From: an uncultured Clostridia bacterium | GTDB taxonomy: Bacteria > Bacillota_A > Clostridia > Christensenellales > Aristaeellaceae | Length of the DNA stretch: 16,962 nt | Direction: 5' to 3' | Assembly (NCBI GenBank): GCA_946408865.1 | Contig: CAMJTZ010000025.1 | Location: forward strand, 1-16,962 | Shown here: piece by piece, positions 1 through 6,085 of the stretch | Layout of the letters: every line of letters starts with the position of its first letter | How positions within the stretch are numbered: position 1 is the first letter of the stretch | The notes under the pieces: generated by a model | What the model saw: only the letters and a program-made list of their open reading frames with translations | Database searches by the model: none | Told to the model about the DNA's origin: nothing | Program-made: the position numbers and the translations under genes

Positions 1-625
1 CAAAGAGAATCATCGGATCGTCGCCCAGGCCAAAGCGCCGGGTCACTTCCTCCGCGTCCGACGGATGCCCCGTGCGCAGCGTCGCGCCGTTGGGAATGAC
101 CTGAATCTCCCCCTCGTAGCCGTAGCTGTACAGCACGTCCGCCATGTTCTTCCCGACGGTCCAGACCTCGTCGCAGCGGTTATAGTAATTCACCACCATC
201 TTCGTCATCATCTTCGCGATGGACTCCGACTTCGTGGCTTTCAGAAAATCGTCATAGTACTTGGAATGAATGGTGCCCACCAGCGGCAGCTTCCGCACCA
301 CCGCCAGGCGGAGCGCCTCAGACCCGGCGGTAAAGGGGCTGTGCGCGTGCACGATGTCCAGTTCCACCATCCGGATCCGCTTGCGGTAATGCGCGTCAAG
401 CATTGCCTCCCCGAGCCTGTACTGCTTCATTCCGGGCATGGGGGCGCCCATGAAATCCACCAGCTCAAAAGGAAAACCCGCCCTTGATCCCGTATCATAC
501 ATCGGTGCGACGACGGTTACCTGGTGCCCCATACCGGCCAGCGTTTCCGCATACGCCTGCACAACGCGGCCCACCCCGTCCACAACGGGAAGAAAGGTAT
601 CGGTAAAATGTCCGATTTTCAGCAT
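1..625 (-). CDS. GT4-type glycosyltransferase, N-terminal part (cut by window edge)
   Basis: The minus-strand frame opens at ATG 625-623 and runs off the left edge without a stop, giving the first 208 residues. It begins MLKIGHFTDTFLPVVDGVGR, the classic start of GT-B fold family 4 glycosyltransferases, followed by GHQVTVVAP (second beta strand), DIVHAHSP, a GTIHSKYY segment and VIPNGA, where the linker to the C-terminal nucleotide-sugar domain begins. Such enzymes move a sugar from a nucleotide donor to a lipid or glycan at the inner membrane face. The donor-binding E-x7-E motif lies outside the window, so donor and acceptor cannot be named. The start is supported by GGAGGAG just upstream and a promoter at 661-689. 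It is divergent from the NusG-II gene. The family call is firm; the substrate is unknown. Confidence 0.9.
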   Translation of the reverse strand, partial: MLKIGHFTDTFLPVVDGVGRVVQAYAETLAGMGHQVTVVAPMYDTGSRAGFPFELVDFMGAPMPGMKQYRLGEAMLDAHYRKRIRMVELDIVHAHSPFTAGSEALRLAVVRKLPLVGTIHSKYYDDFLKATKSESIAKMMTKMVVNYYNRCDEVWTVGKNMADVLYSYGYEGEIQVIPNGATLRTGHPSDAEEVTRRFGLGDDPMILF

Positions 626-660
626 ATTGCTCCTCCGCAAACTCTTTTGCTGTTTTGTAT

Positions 661-689
661 ATTATCGCATGAAAACGCGTAAAAAGCAA
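661..689 (-). promoter_or_regulatory. Promoter of the glycosyltransferase gene
   Basis: On the minus strand, TTGCTT (684-689) and GATAAT (661-666) are separated by exactly 17 bases. A TGc triplet sits directly before the -10, making it an extended -10 promoter. It would give a leader of about 30 bases ending in the GGAGGAG ribosome site. Confidence 0.6.
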
Positions 690-701
690 ACCTCGCCGCG
701 G

Positions 702-730
702 TTGCGTTTCCGCCTGCTTTGTGTTAGGAT
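702..730 (+). promoter_or_regulatory. Promoter of the NusG-II/YitT operon
   Basis: TTGCGT (702-707), a 17-base spacer and TAGGAT (725-730), with TGt directly before the -10 (extended -10). The hexamers are moderate, but the spacing, the TGn element and the position 37 bases before the start codon agree. It lies back to back with the glycosyltransferase promoter, with the two -35 boxes 12 bases apart. Confidence 0.5.
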
Positions 731-766
731 GCAGACAGTCCGAAAGATCCCGGAGGTGGATGCCGC

Positions 767-1189
767 ATGAAAAGAAAATACTGGGCTGCCGCCGCTCTGC
801 TGGTGGCAGCGGCCGCGGTCTGTCTTCTGCTGCTGCATCCCTGGACGCGCCCGGCCGCCGGGCTCCGCGTGCTCGTGGACGGAAAAGCGCTTTCCTCCCC
901 GTCCGTTTCCCCGGAGAAGACGGACGACCTTCGGGTTTACCTTACGCTCGACGGCAGGGAAATCCTGAGCCTCCCCTTCTCCGAGCCCCATACCGTGCAG
1001 GTGCTGCAGGAAAACGGGGATGAAAACACCCTGCGGATCACCGGCACTTCCGTGCGCATGGAACACGCCAACTGCGACGGGCAGGACTGCGTGAAAATGG
1101 AGGAAGTCACCCGGGACAATCTTGAGACCCGGGTCATGTTCGGAATGATCATCTGCCTGCCCCACCGTCTCTCCGTGGAGGTCCGCTGA
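767..1189 (+). CDS. NusG domain II-containing membrane-anchored protein
   Basis: A 140-residue protein. Residues 1-4 are basic and 5-24 form one hydrophobic segment (uncleaved signal or anchor), so the rest should lie outside the membrane. Residues about 32-140 match the NusG domain II family (PF07009 type): a beta-rich body, then the typical cysteine pattern NCDGQDCVK (Cys103, Cys108) and IICLPHRL (Cys130). The biochemical role of these stand-alone domains is not established; in Clostridia they often sit near ECF-like or electron-transport genes. The start is supported by GGAGGTGG seven bases upstream. The YitT gene follows after 43 bases with its own ribosome site, so the two are probably one operon. 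The three cysteines suggest a disulfide or metal site, which is inference. Confidence 0.82.
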   Translation: MKRKYWAAAALLVAAAAVCLLLLHPWTRPAAGLRVLVDGKALSSPSVSPEKTDDLRVYLTLDGREILSLPFSEPHTVQVLQENGDENTLRITGTSVRMEHANCDGQDCVKMEEVTRDNLETRVMFGMIICLPHRLSVEVR

Positions 1190-1232
1190 ACGTCCGCGGC
1201 TCCTGCCGAAAACACCTCAAAGGAGCATTTCC

Positions 1233-2126
1233 ATGAAACTCCGCATCCGGGAATCCATGAGGGAACATTTCCGTACGCTCGGTCCGCGCAGAATCGCTTT
1301 CAGCTATCTGCAGATCCTGGCCGGCTGCCTGATCGCCGCCGCCTCCTATCCCGCCTTTCTCCTTCCCAACAACATCGCCCCCGGCGGCCTGTCCGGCGTG
1401 GCCACGGTGCTGAATTACCTGCTGCACTGGCCGGTCGGCACCGTGACGCTGGCGATGAATATTCCGCTGTTTCTGATCGGCTACCGGTCCATGGGTAAGC
1501 TCTTTGCCTTCCGCAGCCTGATCGCGACCCTGCTTTTTTCCGTGCTGATCGACGTGCTGCCGATCCGCCCCGTGAGCACCGATCCCCTGCTGGGAACGCT
1601 CTTCGGCGGCGTGGTGCAGGGCGCCGGCCTGGGGCTGATCCTGCGCGGCGGCGCCACCACCGGCGGAACGGATATGATCGCCCGGATGGTGCACCGGCGC
1701 CTGCCCTTTATTTCGGTGGGCATGTTCCTTTTCGCCCTGGACTGCGCGGTCGTCCTGTCCGCCGCCGTCTTCATCGGTACGGAGCAGGCGCTCTACGCAT
1801 TCATCTGCATCTATGTCTGCTCCAAGGTCATTGACGCGGTAATGATGGGCTTCGGCGGCAACAAGGCCTGCTTCATCATGACGGCAGCGTGGGAAAAGAT
1901 CACCACCCGCCTCATGGACGAGGTCGGCCGCGGCGTCACCCATCTCGAAGCCAGGGGCGCCTATACCGGCCGGCAGCAGCCGGTGGTGCTGTGCGTGGCC
2001 GCACGGCAGGAGATTATGGCGGTCAAGCGGATCGTGCAGGAGGAAGATGAAAATGCCTTCATGTTCATCACCGATGCGCATGAGGCGCTCGGCGAAGGGT
2101 TTTCCCGCCTCGACGGCGAGGATTAA
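1233..2126 (+). CDS. YitT family membrane protein with DUF2179 domain
   Basis: A 297-residue protein of normal family length. An N-terminal membrane domain (about residues 20-205) has several hydrophobic helices and two family signatures: LPNNIAPGGLSGVATVL near residues 44-60 and RGGATTGGTDMIAR at 138-151. A soluble C-terminal DUF2179 domain (about 210-290) ends in the usual FITDAHEALGEGF. The family is widespread in Firmicutes but its transported substrate or partner is not settled, so no reaction is given. AAAGGAG (1219-1225) seven bases before ATG 1233 sets the start. It is the second gene of an operon with the NusG-II protein. Its stop codon overlaps that of the convergent mocR gene (shared bases 2123-2126), leaving no room for a terminator. 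Confidence 0.9.
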   Translation: MKLRIRESMREHFRTLGPRRIAFSYLQILAGCLIAAASYPAFLLPNNIAPGGLSGVATVLNYLLHWPVGTVTLAMNIPLFLIGYRSMGKLFAFRSLIATLLFSVLIDVLPIRPVSTDPLLGTLFGGVVQGAGLGLILRGGATTGGTDMIARMVHRRLPFISVGMFLFALDCAVVLSAAVFIGTEQALYAFICIYVCSKVIDAVMMGFGGNKACFIMTAAWEKITTRLMDEVGRGVTHLEARGAYTGRQQPVVLCVAARQEIMAVKRIVQEEDENAFMFITDAHEALGEGFSRLDGED

Positions 2127-3199
2127 GGCATCCTGCGCTCCCGCCGGCGCACCCGGTTGATATAGCGTTCAAACTCCCCGTTCTTCAGCAGCTCCGAAAG
2201 CACATACTGTTCAAAGGCGGGAACGGAGCAGGAGTAAAATCCGACCTTCCTGCGGAACAGGGGAACCATCTTCTCCGGCAGCACCATATAGCCCACCCGC
2301 ATGGACGGGGATACGGTCCGGGAGAAGGTATTCAGATAGATCACGTTCTGCATCCGGGTGGCGGCGAAAACCGTTTCCTCCGGCTTGCGCAGCAGCGAAA
2401 ACTCCGATTCGTAGTCGTCCTCGACAATATACCGGTCCGGCGCGGAAACCCAGCGCAGGTATTCCTGCCGCTTGGAGGCGGAAGCCGTTATGCCGGTCGG
2501 GAAAGAGCGGAACGGCGTAATATGCAGCACGGAGGCCTTTGTTCCCTGCAGCGCTTCGGAAACGATGCCGTCCTTTCCCAGCGGAAGCAGGTCGCAGGTC
2601 ACGCCCCGCGAGCGGTACACCCGCTCGATTTTTTCATAGGAGGGGGATTCCAGGCCCCAGATCCGGTCCCGCCCGAGCATCTCCACCACGAGACCGTAGA
2701 GGTACTCCGCCCCGGCGCCGATCACAATCTGCTCCTTCTCCGCCCGGATGCCCCGGTTGCGGGCCAGATAGGCGCTGATCGCCTCCCGCAGCGCTTCGCA
2801 CCCGGTATTCGGCGGTTTCACCAGCAGCGCCTCCGCGTAGTCGGTGATCACCCGCCGCATCACCCGGGCCAGCGTCGGAAACGGGAAAGTTTCGCGGCTT
2901 TCCGTCCGCGGCGCGCGCTCCGGAACTCCGGAAGGAACAGGCCGCGTCTGTCCCGCCGGCAGGGAAAACCCGTCTCCCGCCCGGTAGGTCACGTATACCC
3001 CGCTGCGCGGGCGCGCCTCGGCGTATCCTTCCTCGCACAGCAGCTCAATTCCGTGATCCACCGTGATTTCGCTGATTCCCCGGTCCCGCGCCAGGGAGCG
3101 GCGCGACGGCAGCCGGCTTCCGCAAGGCCGGATGCCTGAGAGGATCTCCTCCCGCAGCGCTTCATACAGTTCCAGGTAAGCCGGTTTGCTCGTTCTCAT
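2123..3199 (-). CDS. MocR/GabR-type regulator with degenerate, short aminotransferase-like domain
   Basis: A 358-residue protein. Residues about 7-72 are a GntR winged-helix DNA-binding domain (LPSRRSLARDRGISEITV, then EARPRSGVYV). From about residue 100 comes a fold-type I aminotransferase-like domain. The PLP pocket is partly kept: EDDYESEF supplies Asp261 and Tyr263. The residue that should form the Schiff base is Arg294, in NTFSRTVSPSMRVGY, where the family has FSK; the codon reads CGG. Spacing to Asp261 (33 residues) equals that of GabR Lys312 to Asp279. The protein ends right after YINRVRRRERRMP, about 100 residues shorter than usual MocR proteins, so the C-terminal subdomain with the carboxylate-binding arginine is missing. 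The YitT gene beyond the stop is intact, so no remnant remains. AGGAG lies 16 bases upstream of the start, which is unusually far. It probably controls itself and the divergent ECF-S gene. Confidence 0.85.
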   Translation of the reverse strand: MRTSKPAYLELYEALREEILSGIRPCGSRLPSRRSLARDRGISEITVDHGIELLCEEGYAEARPRSGVYVTYRAGDGFSLPAGQTRPVPSGVPERAPRTESRETFPFPTLARVMRRVITDYAEALLVKPPNTGCEALREAISAYLARNRGIRAEKEQIVIGAGAEYLYGLVVEMLGRDRIWGLESPSYEKIERVYRSRGVTCDLLPLGKDGIVSEALQGTKASVLHITPFRSFPTGITASASKRQEYLRWVSAPDRYIVEDDYESEFSLLRKPEETVFAATRMQNVIYLNTFSRTVSPSMRVGYMVLPEKMVPLFRRKVGFYSCSVPAFEQYVLSELLKNGEFERYINRVRRRERRMP

Positions 3200-3231
3200 C
3201 TGGTATTATATTTTTCTCCTTTTCTGGTACT
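3199..3231. promoter_or_regulatory. Two direct repeats, candidate MocR operator
   Basis: Read on the minus strand, AGTACCAGA (3231-3223) and AATACCAGA (3207-3199) are direct repeats matching at 8 of 9 bases with a period of 24 bases. GabR, the model MocR regulator, binds two direct ATACCA repeats 34 bases apart; one copy here contains ATACCA exactly. The proximal copy touches the mocR start codon. The distal copy abuts the -35 box of the ECF-S promoter, as expected of an activator site. That MocR binds here is inference. Confidence 0.5.
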
Positions 3232-3259
3232 TTTCATATTGCCAAATGAAGCATATACT
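3231..3259 (+). promoter_or_regulatory. Promoter of the ECF S-component gene
   Basis: TTTTCA (3231-3236), a 17-base spacer and TATACT (3254-3259). There is no TGn extension. The -10 overlaps the -10 of the opposing mocR promoter, so the two should compete for polymerase. Confidence 0.5.
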
Positions 3260-3278
3260 TCCTGACAACGAAAGTCAA
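3250..3278 (-). promoter_or_regulatory. Promoter of mocR
   Basis: On the minus strand, TTGACT (3273-3278) and TATGCT (3250-3255) are 17 bases apart. The transcript would start near 3243 and run through the distal repeat and the proximal repeat before reaching the start codon, so a bound regulator could block its own transcription. Confidence 0.5.
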
Positions 3279-3279
3279 G

Positions 3280-3284
3280 AGGAG
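3280..3284 (+). promoter_or_regulatory. Ribosome binding site deciding the ECF-S start
   Basis: AGGAG lies nine bases before ATG 3294 but only three before ATG 3288, so 3294 is preferred. A further in-frame ATG at 3186 lies inside mocR and upstream of the promoter and is unlikely. Confidence 0.6.
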
Positions 3285-3293
3285 AGGATGGAA

Positions 3294-3884
3294 ATGAATT
3301 CAGGCAAAAACCAGATTACAAGAATTGTCTTCGGCGCCGTAATGGCCGCCATTATCTGCGTGATCACCCTGTTCCGGATTCCGCTGGGGCAGTCCAAGGT
3401 GCACTTCGCCAACGCCATGTGCCTGCTGGCGGGGCTGCTGCTGGGGCCGGTGACCGGCGGCCTTTCGGCCGGGCTCGGCTCCGCGCTGTATGATGTGCTT
3501 TTCGGCGGATATGATTTTCTGAACGCGGCAATCACCTTCGTCAGCAAGTTCGCCATGGCCTGGGTGACCGCGGTCATCTACCGCGTCTGGAAACGGAAGC
3601 ACGAAGACGCCGCCCTGACGGCCACCCTTCCGCCGCTGTTCCTCAGCTGCGTTGCCGGTTCGCTGACCTATGTGGCGCTGTATATGCTGAAAACCTGGAT
3701 TTTCAAGATGTGGGTGGAGCCGGTGCCGGCGGATACGATTCCGTCCGTGCTGGTTGCCAAACTGGTGCCCTCGCTGATCAACGCCGCCTTCGCGATCGTC
3801 GTGGCGCCGCTGTTCTATCATGCGGTGCTCCCCGCGCTGCGGTCCACCGGCATCTGGAAACAGCTGGCCGCGGCGGAAAAATAA
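3294..3884 (+). CDS. ECF transporter S component (vitamin uptake type)
   Basis: A 196-residue integral membrane protein with five or six hydrophobic helices (about 8-28, 38-62, 76-97, 110-132 and 152-182). The segment from HFANAMCLLAGLLLGPVTGG to GSALYDVLFGGYD is typical of substrate-binding S components of energy-coupling factor importers (PF12822/PF07155 type). These bind a vitamin or metal in the membrane and borrow a shared EcfA/EcfA'/EcfT module, which is not in this window. The neighbouring MocR regulator, a family built on a PLP-binding fold, suggests vitamin B6 or a related amine as substrate; this is inference. Transcription likely starts from the promoter at 3231-3259 under MocR control. 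It converges with the VanZ-VOC gene only ten bases later. Confidence 0.82.
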   Translation: MNSGKNQITRIVFGAVMAAIICVITLFRIPLGQSKVHFANAMCLLAGLLLGPVTGGLSAGLGSALYDVLFGGYDFLNAAITFVSKFAMAWVTAVIYRVWKRKHEDAALTATLPPLFLSCVAGSLTYVALYMLKTWIFKMWVEPVPADTIPSVLVAKLVPSLINAAFAIVVAPLFYHAVLPALRSTGIWKQLAAAEK

Positions 3885-3894
3885 GCTTCCGCCG
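3871..3894. terminator. Hairpin between convergent stops, possible weak bidirectional terminator
   Basis: CGGCGGAA (3871-3878) and TTCCGCCG (3887-3894) form a perfect 8-base-pair stem with an 8-base loop. It spans the ECF-S stop codon and ends next to the VanZ-VOC stop. No T-tract follows on either strand, so intrinsic termination would be weak. Confidence 0.3.
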
Positions 3895-4980
3895 TTACCG
3901 GACTTCCGTAATCGTAATCTGTACGTCATCCGGACCCGTAAACCGCAGCTCCCGCTGCCCGGTATACGGGTCCTCTTTATATGCTCCGGGATCGATTCCC
4001 TGTTCGATCAGGTTTTCCCGGATCACGGAAAGCCCGTAGGCGCTGATGCGCAGCGCCTGCGGCAGCAGCGGTTCCCCGTTTCCGTCGCAGCAGATCCGGA
4101 TCCGGCTGCGTCCCAGGGAAAGCAGCAGCACATTCTCCTCCTGCGCCCCGGAACCGCTGCGCGGAACCGGACGGTAACCCAGCTTCCGCACATAAAAATT
4201 CCAGACCGCCTCGCGGTCGGTTGCGCGCAGGTAGGTGCAGTTGGCGTAAATCCGCCGGCGGCTGGGATACAGTGCCCGCTTTCCGCCTTTTTTCTTCCAG
4301 CTGCGGCGGCTTTTCAGATCCGCCCGCCAGTCCGGATGTGTCAGCATATAGGCAAAGGCGATATACAGCATCTGCCCGGCGAATCCGCCGAGGGTGTTGG
4401 AAATCAGATCGTCCAGGTCGTACAGGCCGCGCTGGCTCATCAGCTGCATGTTTTCCGTAAAGAAGGAGATCAGGAAGCACACGCCCACCGGCCGGGTCTG
4501 CACCCGTTCCCGGAACCACCGGAAGGTATAGGGCAGCAGATAGCCCAGCGGAACGAAAACCATCATGTTCATGTAGAACTGGGCGATGTCCTCCGGCCGC
4601 ACCAGCCGGATATTCCGGAAGACGGCAAAGCCTTCCGAAAACAGGCGCCGGAGCACATCCGAAAAGCCGTGCTCCGTCTCAAAGGCGTTCTTCAGGTCCT
4701 CCAGCGGCGCCACATGCACCGCGTAGGTGTTCATCGCGGAGCGGGAAAGGAAGGTCAGCCAGAAATAGATCAGCAGGTAGACGGCCAGGCCGCCCGTCAG
4801 AATCGCCTGGCGGATGCGCAGCACCCGGTCTGCCTGCGGATTCGTGCTCAGTCCTCCGTGCAGGTTCACGCCCAGGCGCGTGCAGATCTTCCGGTCCGCC
4901 CAGGGCAGCACGATCACCAGCAGCCCCACCATGACCGTCACCAGGATATTGGTGGTCAGGCTGTTCGCATCCAGCGTCAT
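3895..4980 (-). CDS. VanZ-like membrane domain fused to a VOC (glyoxalase-like) domain
   Basis: A 361-residue protein with two parts. Residues about 10-215 are a VanZ-type membrane domain: helices near 12-30 and 60-78, then the signatures NMMVFVPLGYLLP (138-150), TENMQL (175-180) and GLYDLDDLISNTLGGFAG (185-202). VanZ proteins are linked to low-level teicoplanin resistance, but their chemistry is unknown. After a basic linker (223-243, rich in Arg and Lys), residues about 245-361 look like one VOC module: CTYLRATDREAVWNFYVRKL, a GYRPVP strand and a C-terminal GPDDVQITITEV strand. VOC modules bind metals, drugs or small electrophiles. The VOC part should be cytoplasmic. It is translated with the upstream phospholipase gene through an ATGA overlap at 4977-4980. 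The fusion is visible; its ligand is not. Confidence 0.8.
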   Translation of the reverse strand: MTLDANSLTTNILVTVMVGLLVIVLPWADRKICTRLGVNLHGGLSTNPQADRVLRIRQAILTGGLAVYLLIYFWLTFLSRSAMNTYAVHVAPLEDLKNAFETEHGFSDVLRRLFSEGFAVFRNIRLVRPEDIAQFYMNMMVFVPLGYLLPYTFRWFRERVQTRPVGVCFLISFFTENMQLMSQRGLYDLDDLISNTLGGFAGQMLYIAFAYMLTHPDWRADLKSRRSWKKKGGKRALYPSRRRIYANCTYLRATDREAVWNFYVRKLGYRPVPRSGSGAQEENVLLLSLGRSRIRICCDGNGEPLLPQALRISAYGLSVIRENLIEQGIDPGAYKEDPYTGQRELRFTGPDDVQITITEVR

Positions 4981-5927
4981 CTGCGCCCCTTCCTTTCTTC
5001 TTTCCGCGGCGGCAGCAGGAAGGAAACCGCCGTGTTCCGCGGATCGTCCGCCGGCAGGCCGCTCAGGTAGGAGCGGTTTCCGATGCGTTCCTTCAGTTCT
5101 TCAAAAGAAATTTCGGACAGGAAGATATAGCGGTACGCGGCCTGAATCATTTCCGCCGCGTCGCGGCGGGCCGCGTCCTTCAGCTCGCTGAACGCCGCCG
5201 TGGACTGTTCGGATGCCTCATGGCTGTGGGTCCACAGCGCCTTCGCCCTGTTTTCCACGTCCGTTCCCTCGAAGTGGGAATGGATATATGTCATGGACTT
5301 CAGAGCCGCCTTTCCGCTCCATCCCGCGATGCGCGTGAACAGACCCCGGGGATTCTCCAGCACCCGGTAGCACAGCCGGTACCGCGGACAGGACGCATTC
5401 AGTGCCTTCCAGCAGTTGTCCCAGCCGTAGACGTCCCGGAAGACCGTGTCGATATCCTCTTTCATGCATTCCGGCAGGCGCAGTTTCGGGAAATAATGAT
5501 CCGTCACCGGGTGCCTTTCGCCCCATACGCCGGCCCGCTCCATCTCCAGCCGGTCCAGCGTATGCTCAAAGCTCATATGCCCGCGCGGAAACTTTGTCTT
5601 TTCTTCTGTCATGTGAATGATATAAGGGTGCGTCGCGGCGTCCAGCGCATAGTGGCACAGGAAGCCGGCCAGGTAGGAAAACAGCTCGTCCGGATGCGCG
5701 CTTTCCCTGGCCCGCTTTGCCAGCGAAGTCAGGAATTCACCCGTCCGGGTGGTGTGCATCCGTCGTCCGCGGCCTTCCCGCCGCTTCCAGGGCTGGTACA
5801 TGAACCAGAGATCCGGCCCGAAGAGCGCGAAGGTATACGGAATCTCCCGGATATGCGCCGCGGTCCCGCTGTCCATCTCCGCCCGGACCTCCCGTCCGAA
5901 AACGGCGTGCAAGGCTACATCCGGCAT
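4977..5927 (-). CDS. Zinc-dependent phospholipase C-like protein
   Basis: A 316-residue protein of the Zn_dep_PLPC type (PF00882). It starts MPDVALHAVFG, as the family does, so ATG 5927 is the right start. Candidate zinc ligands follow the family pattern: His7, Asp39 in FGPDLWF, His58, the FLCHYALDAATHPYI block with His92, Asp96 and His100, and His117 with Glu121 in HMSFEHTLDRLE. Characterised relatives hydrolyse phospholipid head groups; the true substrate here is unknown. There is no signal peptide, so it is probably cytoplasmic, unlike secreted clostridial phospholipase C toxins. GGGAGG lies 11 bases upstream, and a good promoter stands at 5963-5991. Its TGA overlaps the ATG of the VanZ-VOC gene, so the two are translationally coupled. 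Confidence 0.83.
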   Translation of the reverse strand: MPDVALHAVFGREVRAEMDSGTAAHIREIPYTFALFGPDLWFMYQPWKRREGRGRRMHTTRTGEFLTSLAKRARESAHPDELFSYLAGFLCHYALDAATHPYIIHMTEEKTKFPRGHMSFEHTLDRLEMERAGVWGERHPVTDHYFPKLRLPECMKEDIDTVFRDVYGWDNCWKALNASCPRYRLCYRVLENPRGLFTRIAGWSGKAALKSMTYIHSHFEGTDVENRAKALWTHSHEASEQSTAAFSELKDAARRDAAEMIQAAYRYIFLSEISFEELKERIGNRSYLSGLPADDPRNTAVSFLLPPRKEERKGRR

Positions 5928-5962
5928 TTCCGCAGTTTCCTCCCCTTTTTCATTTCCGGGTC

Positions 5963-5991
5963 AGTATACCATTTTTTCCCTGACGCAACAA
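5963..5991 (-). promoter_or_regulatory. Promoter of the phospholipase/VanZ-VOC operon
   Basis: On the minus strand, TTGTTG (5986-5991), a 17-base spacer and TATACT (5963-5968), with TGg before the -10 (extended -10). It stands back to back with the carboxypeptidase promoter, with 19 bases between the -35 boxes. Confidence 0.62.
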
Positions 5992-6010
5992 GCGTCCATG
6001 CCCGCCCGGT

Positions 6011-6039
6011 TTGTGCAGGCAGGCGATCTGTGCTATACT
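6011..6039 (+). promoter_or_regulatory. Promoter of the D,D-carboxypeptidase gene
   Basis: TTGTGC (6011-6016), a 17-base spacer and TATACT (6034-6039), with TGc before the -10 (extended -10). It uses the same -10 hexamer as the divergent promoter at 5963-5991. Confidence 0.62.
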
Positions 6040-6069
6040 CTGCGTGACAAATGGGAAGAAAACGCCGGA

Positions 6070-6075
6070 AGGAGG
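6070..6075 (+). promoter_or_regulatory. Ribosome binding site deciding the carboxypeptidase start
   Basis: AGGAGG ten bases before ATG 6086. It rules out the longer in-frame reading from TTG 6011, which would begin inside the promoter. Confidence 0.7.
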
Positions 6076-6085
6076 GTCCCCGCGC

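Noticed and set aside
3205..3210. Perfect TATAAT on the minus strand just before the mocR start codon
   Set aside because: It has no -35 at 16-18 bases and lies only five bases before the ATG, which would give a leaderless message. TTGACT-N17-TATGCT further upstream is better.
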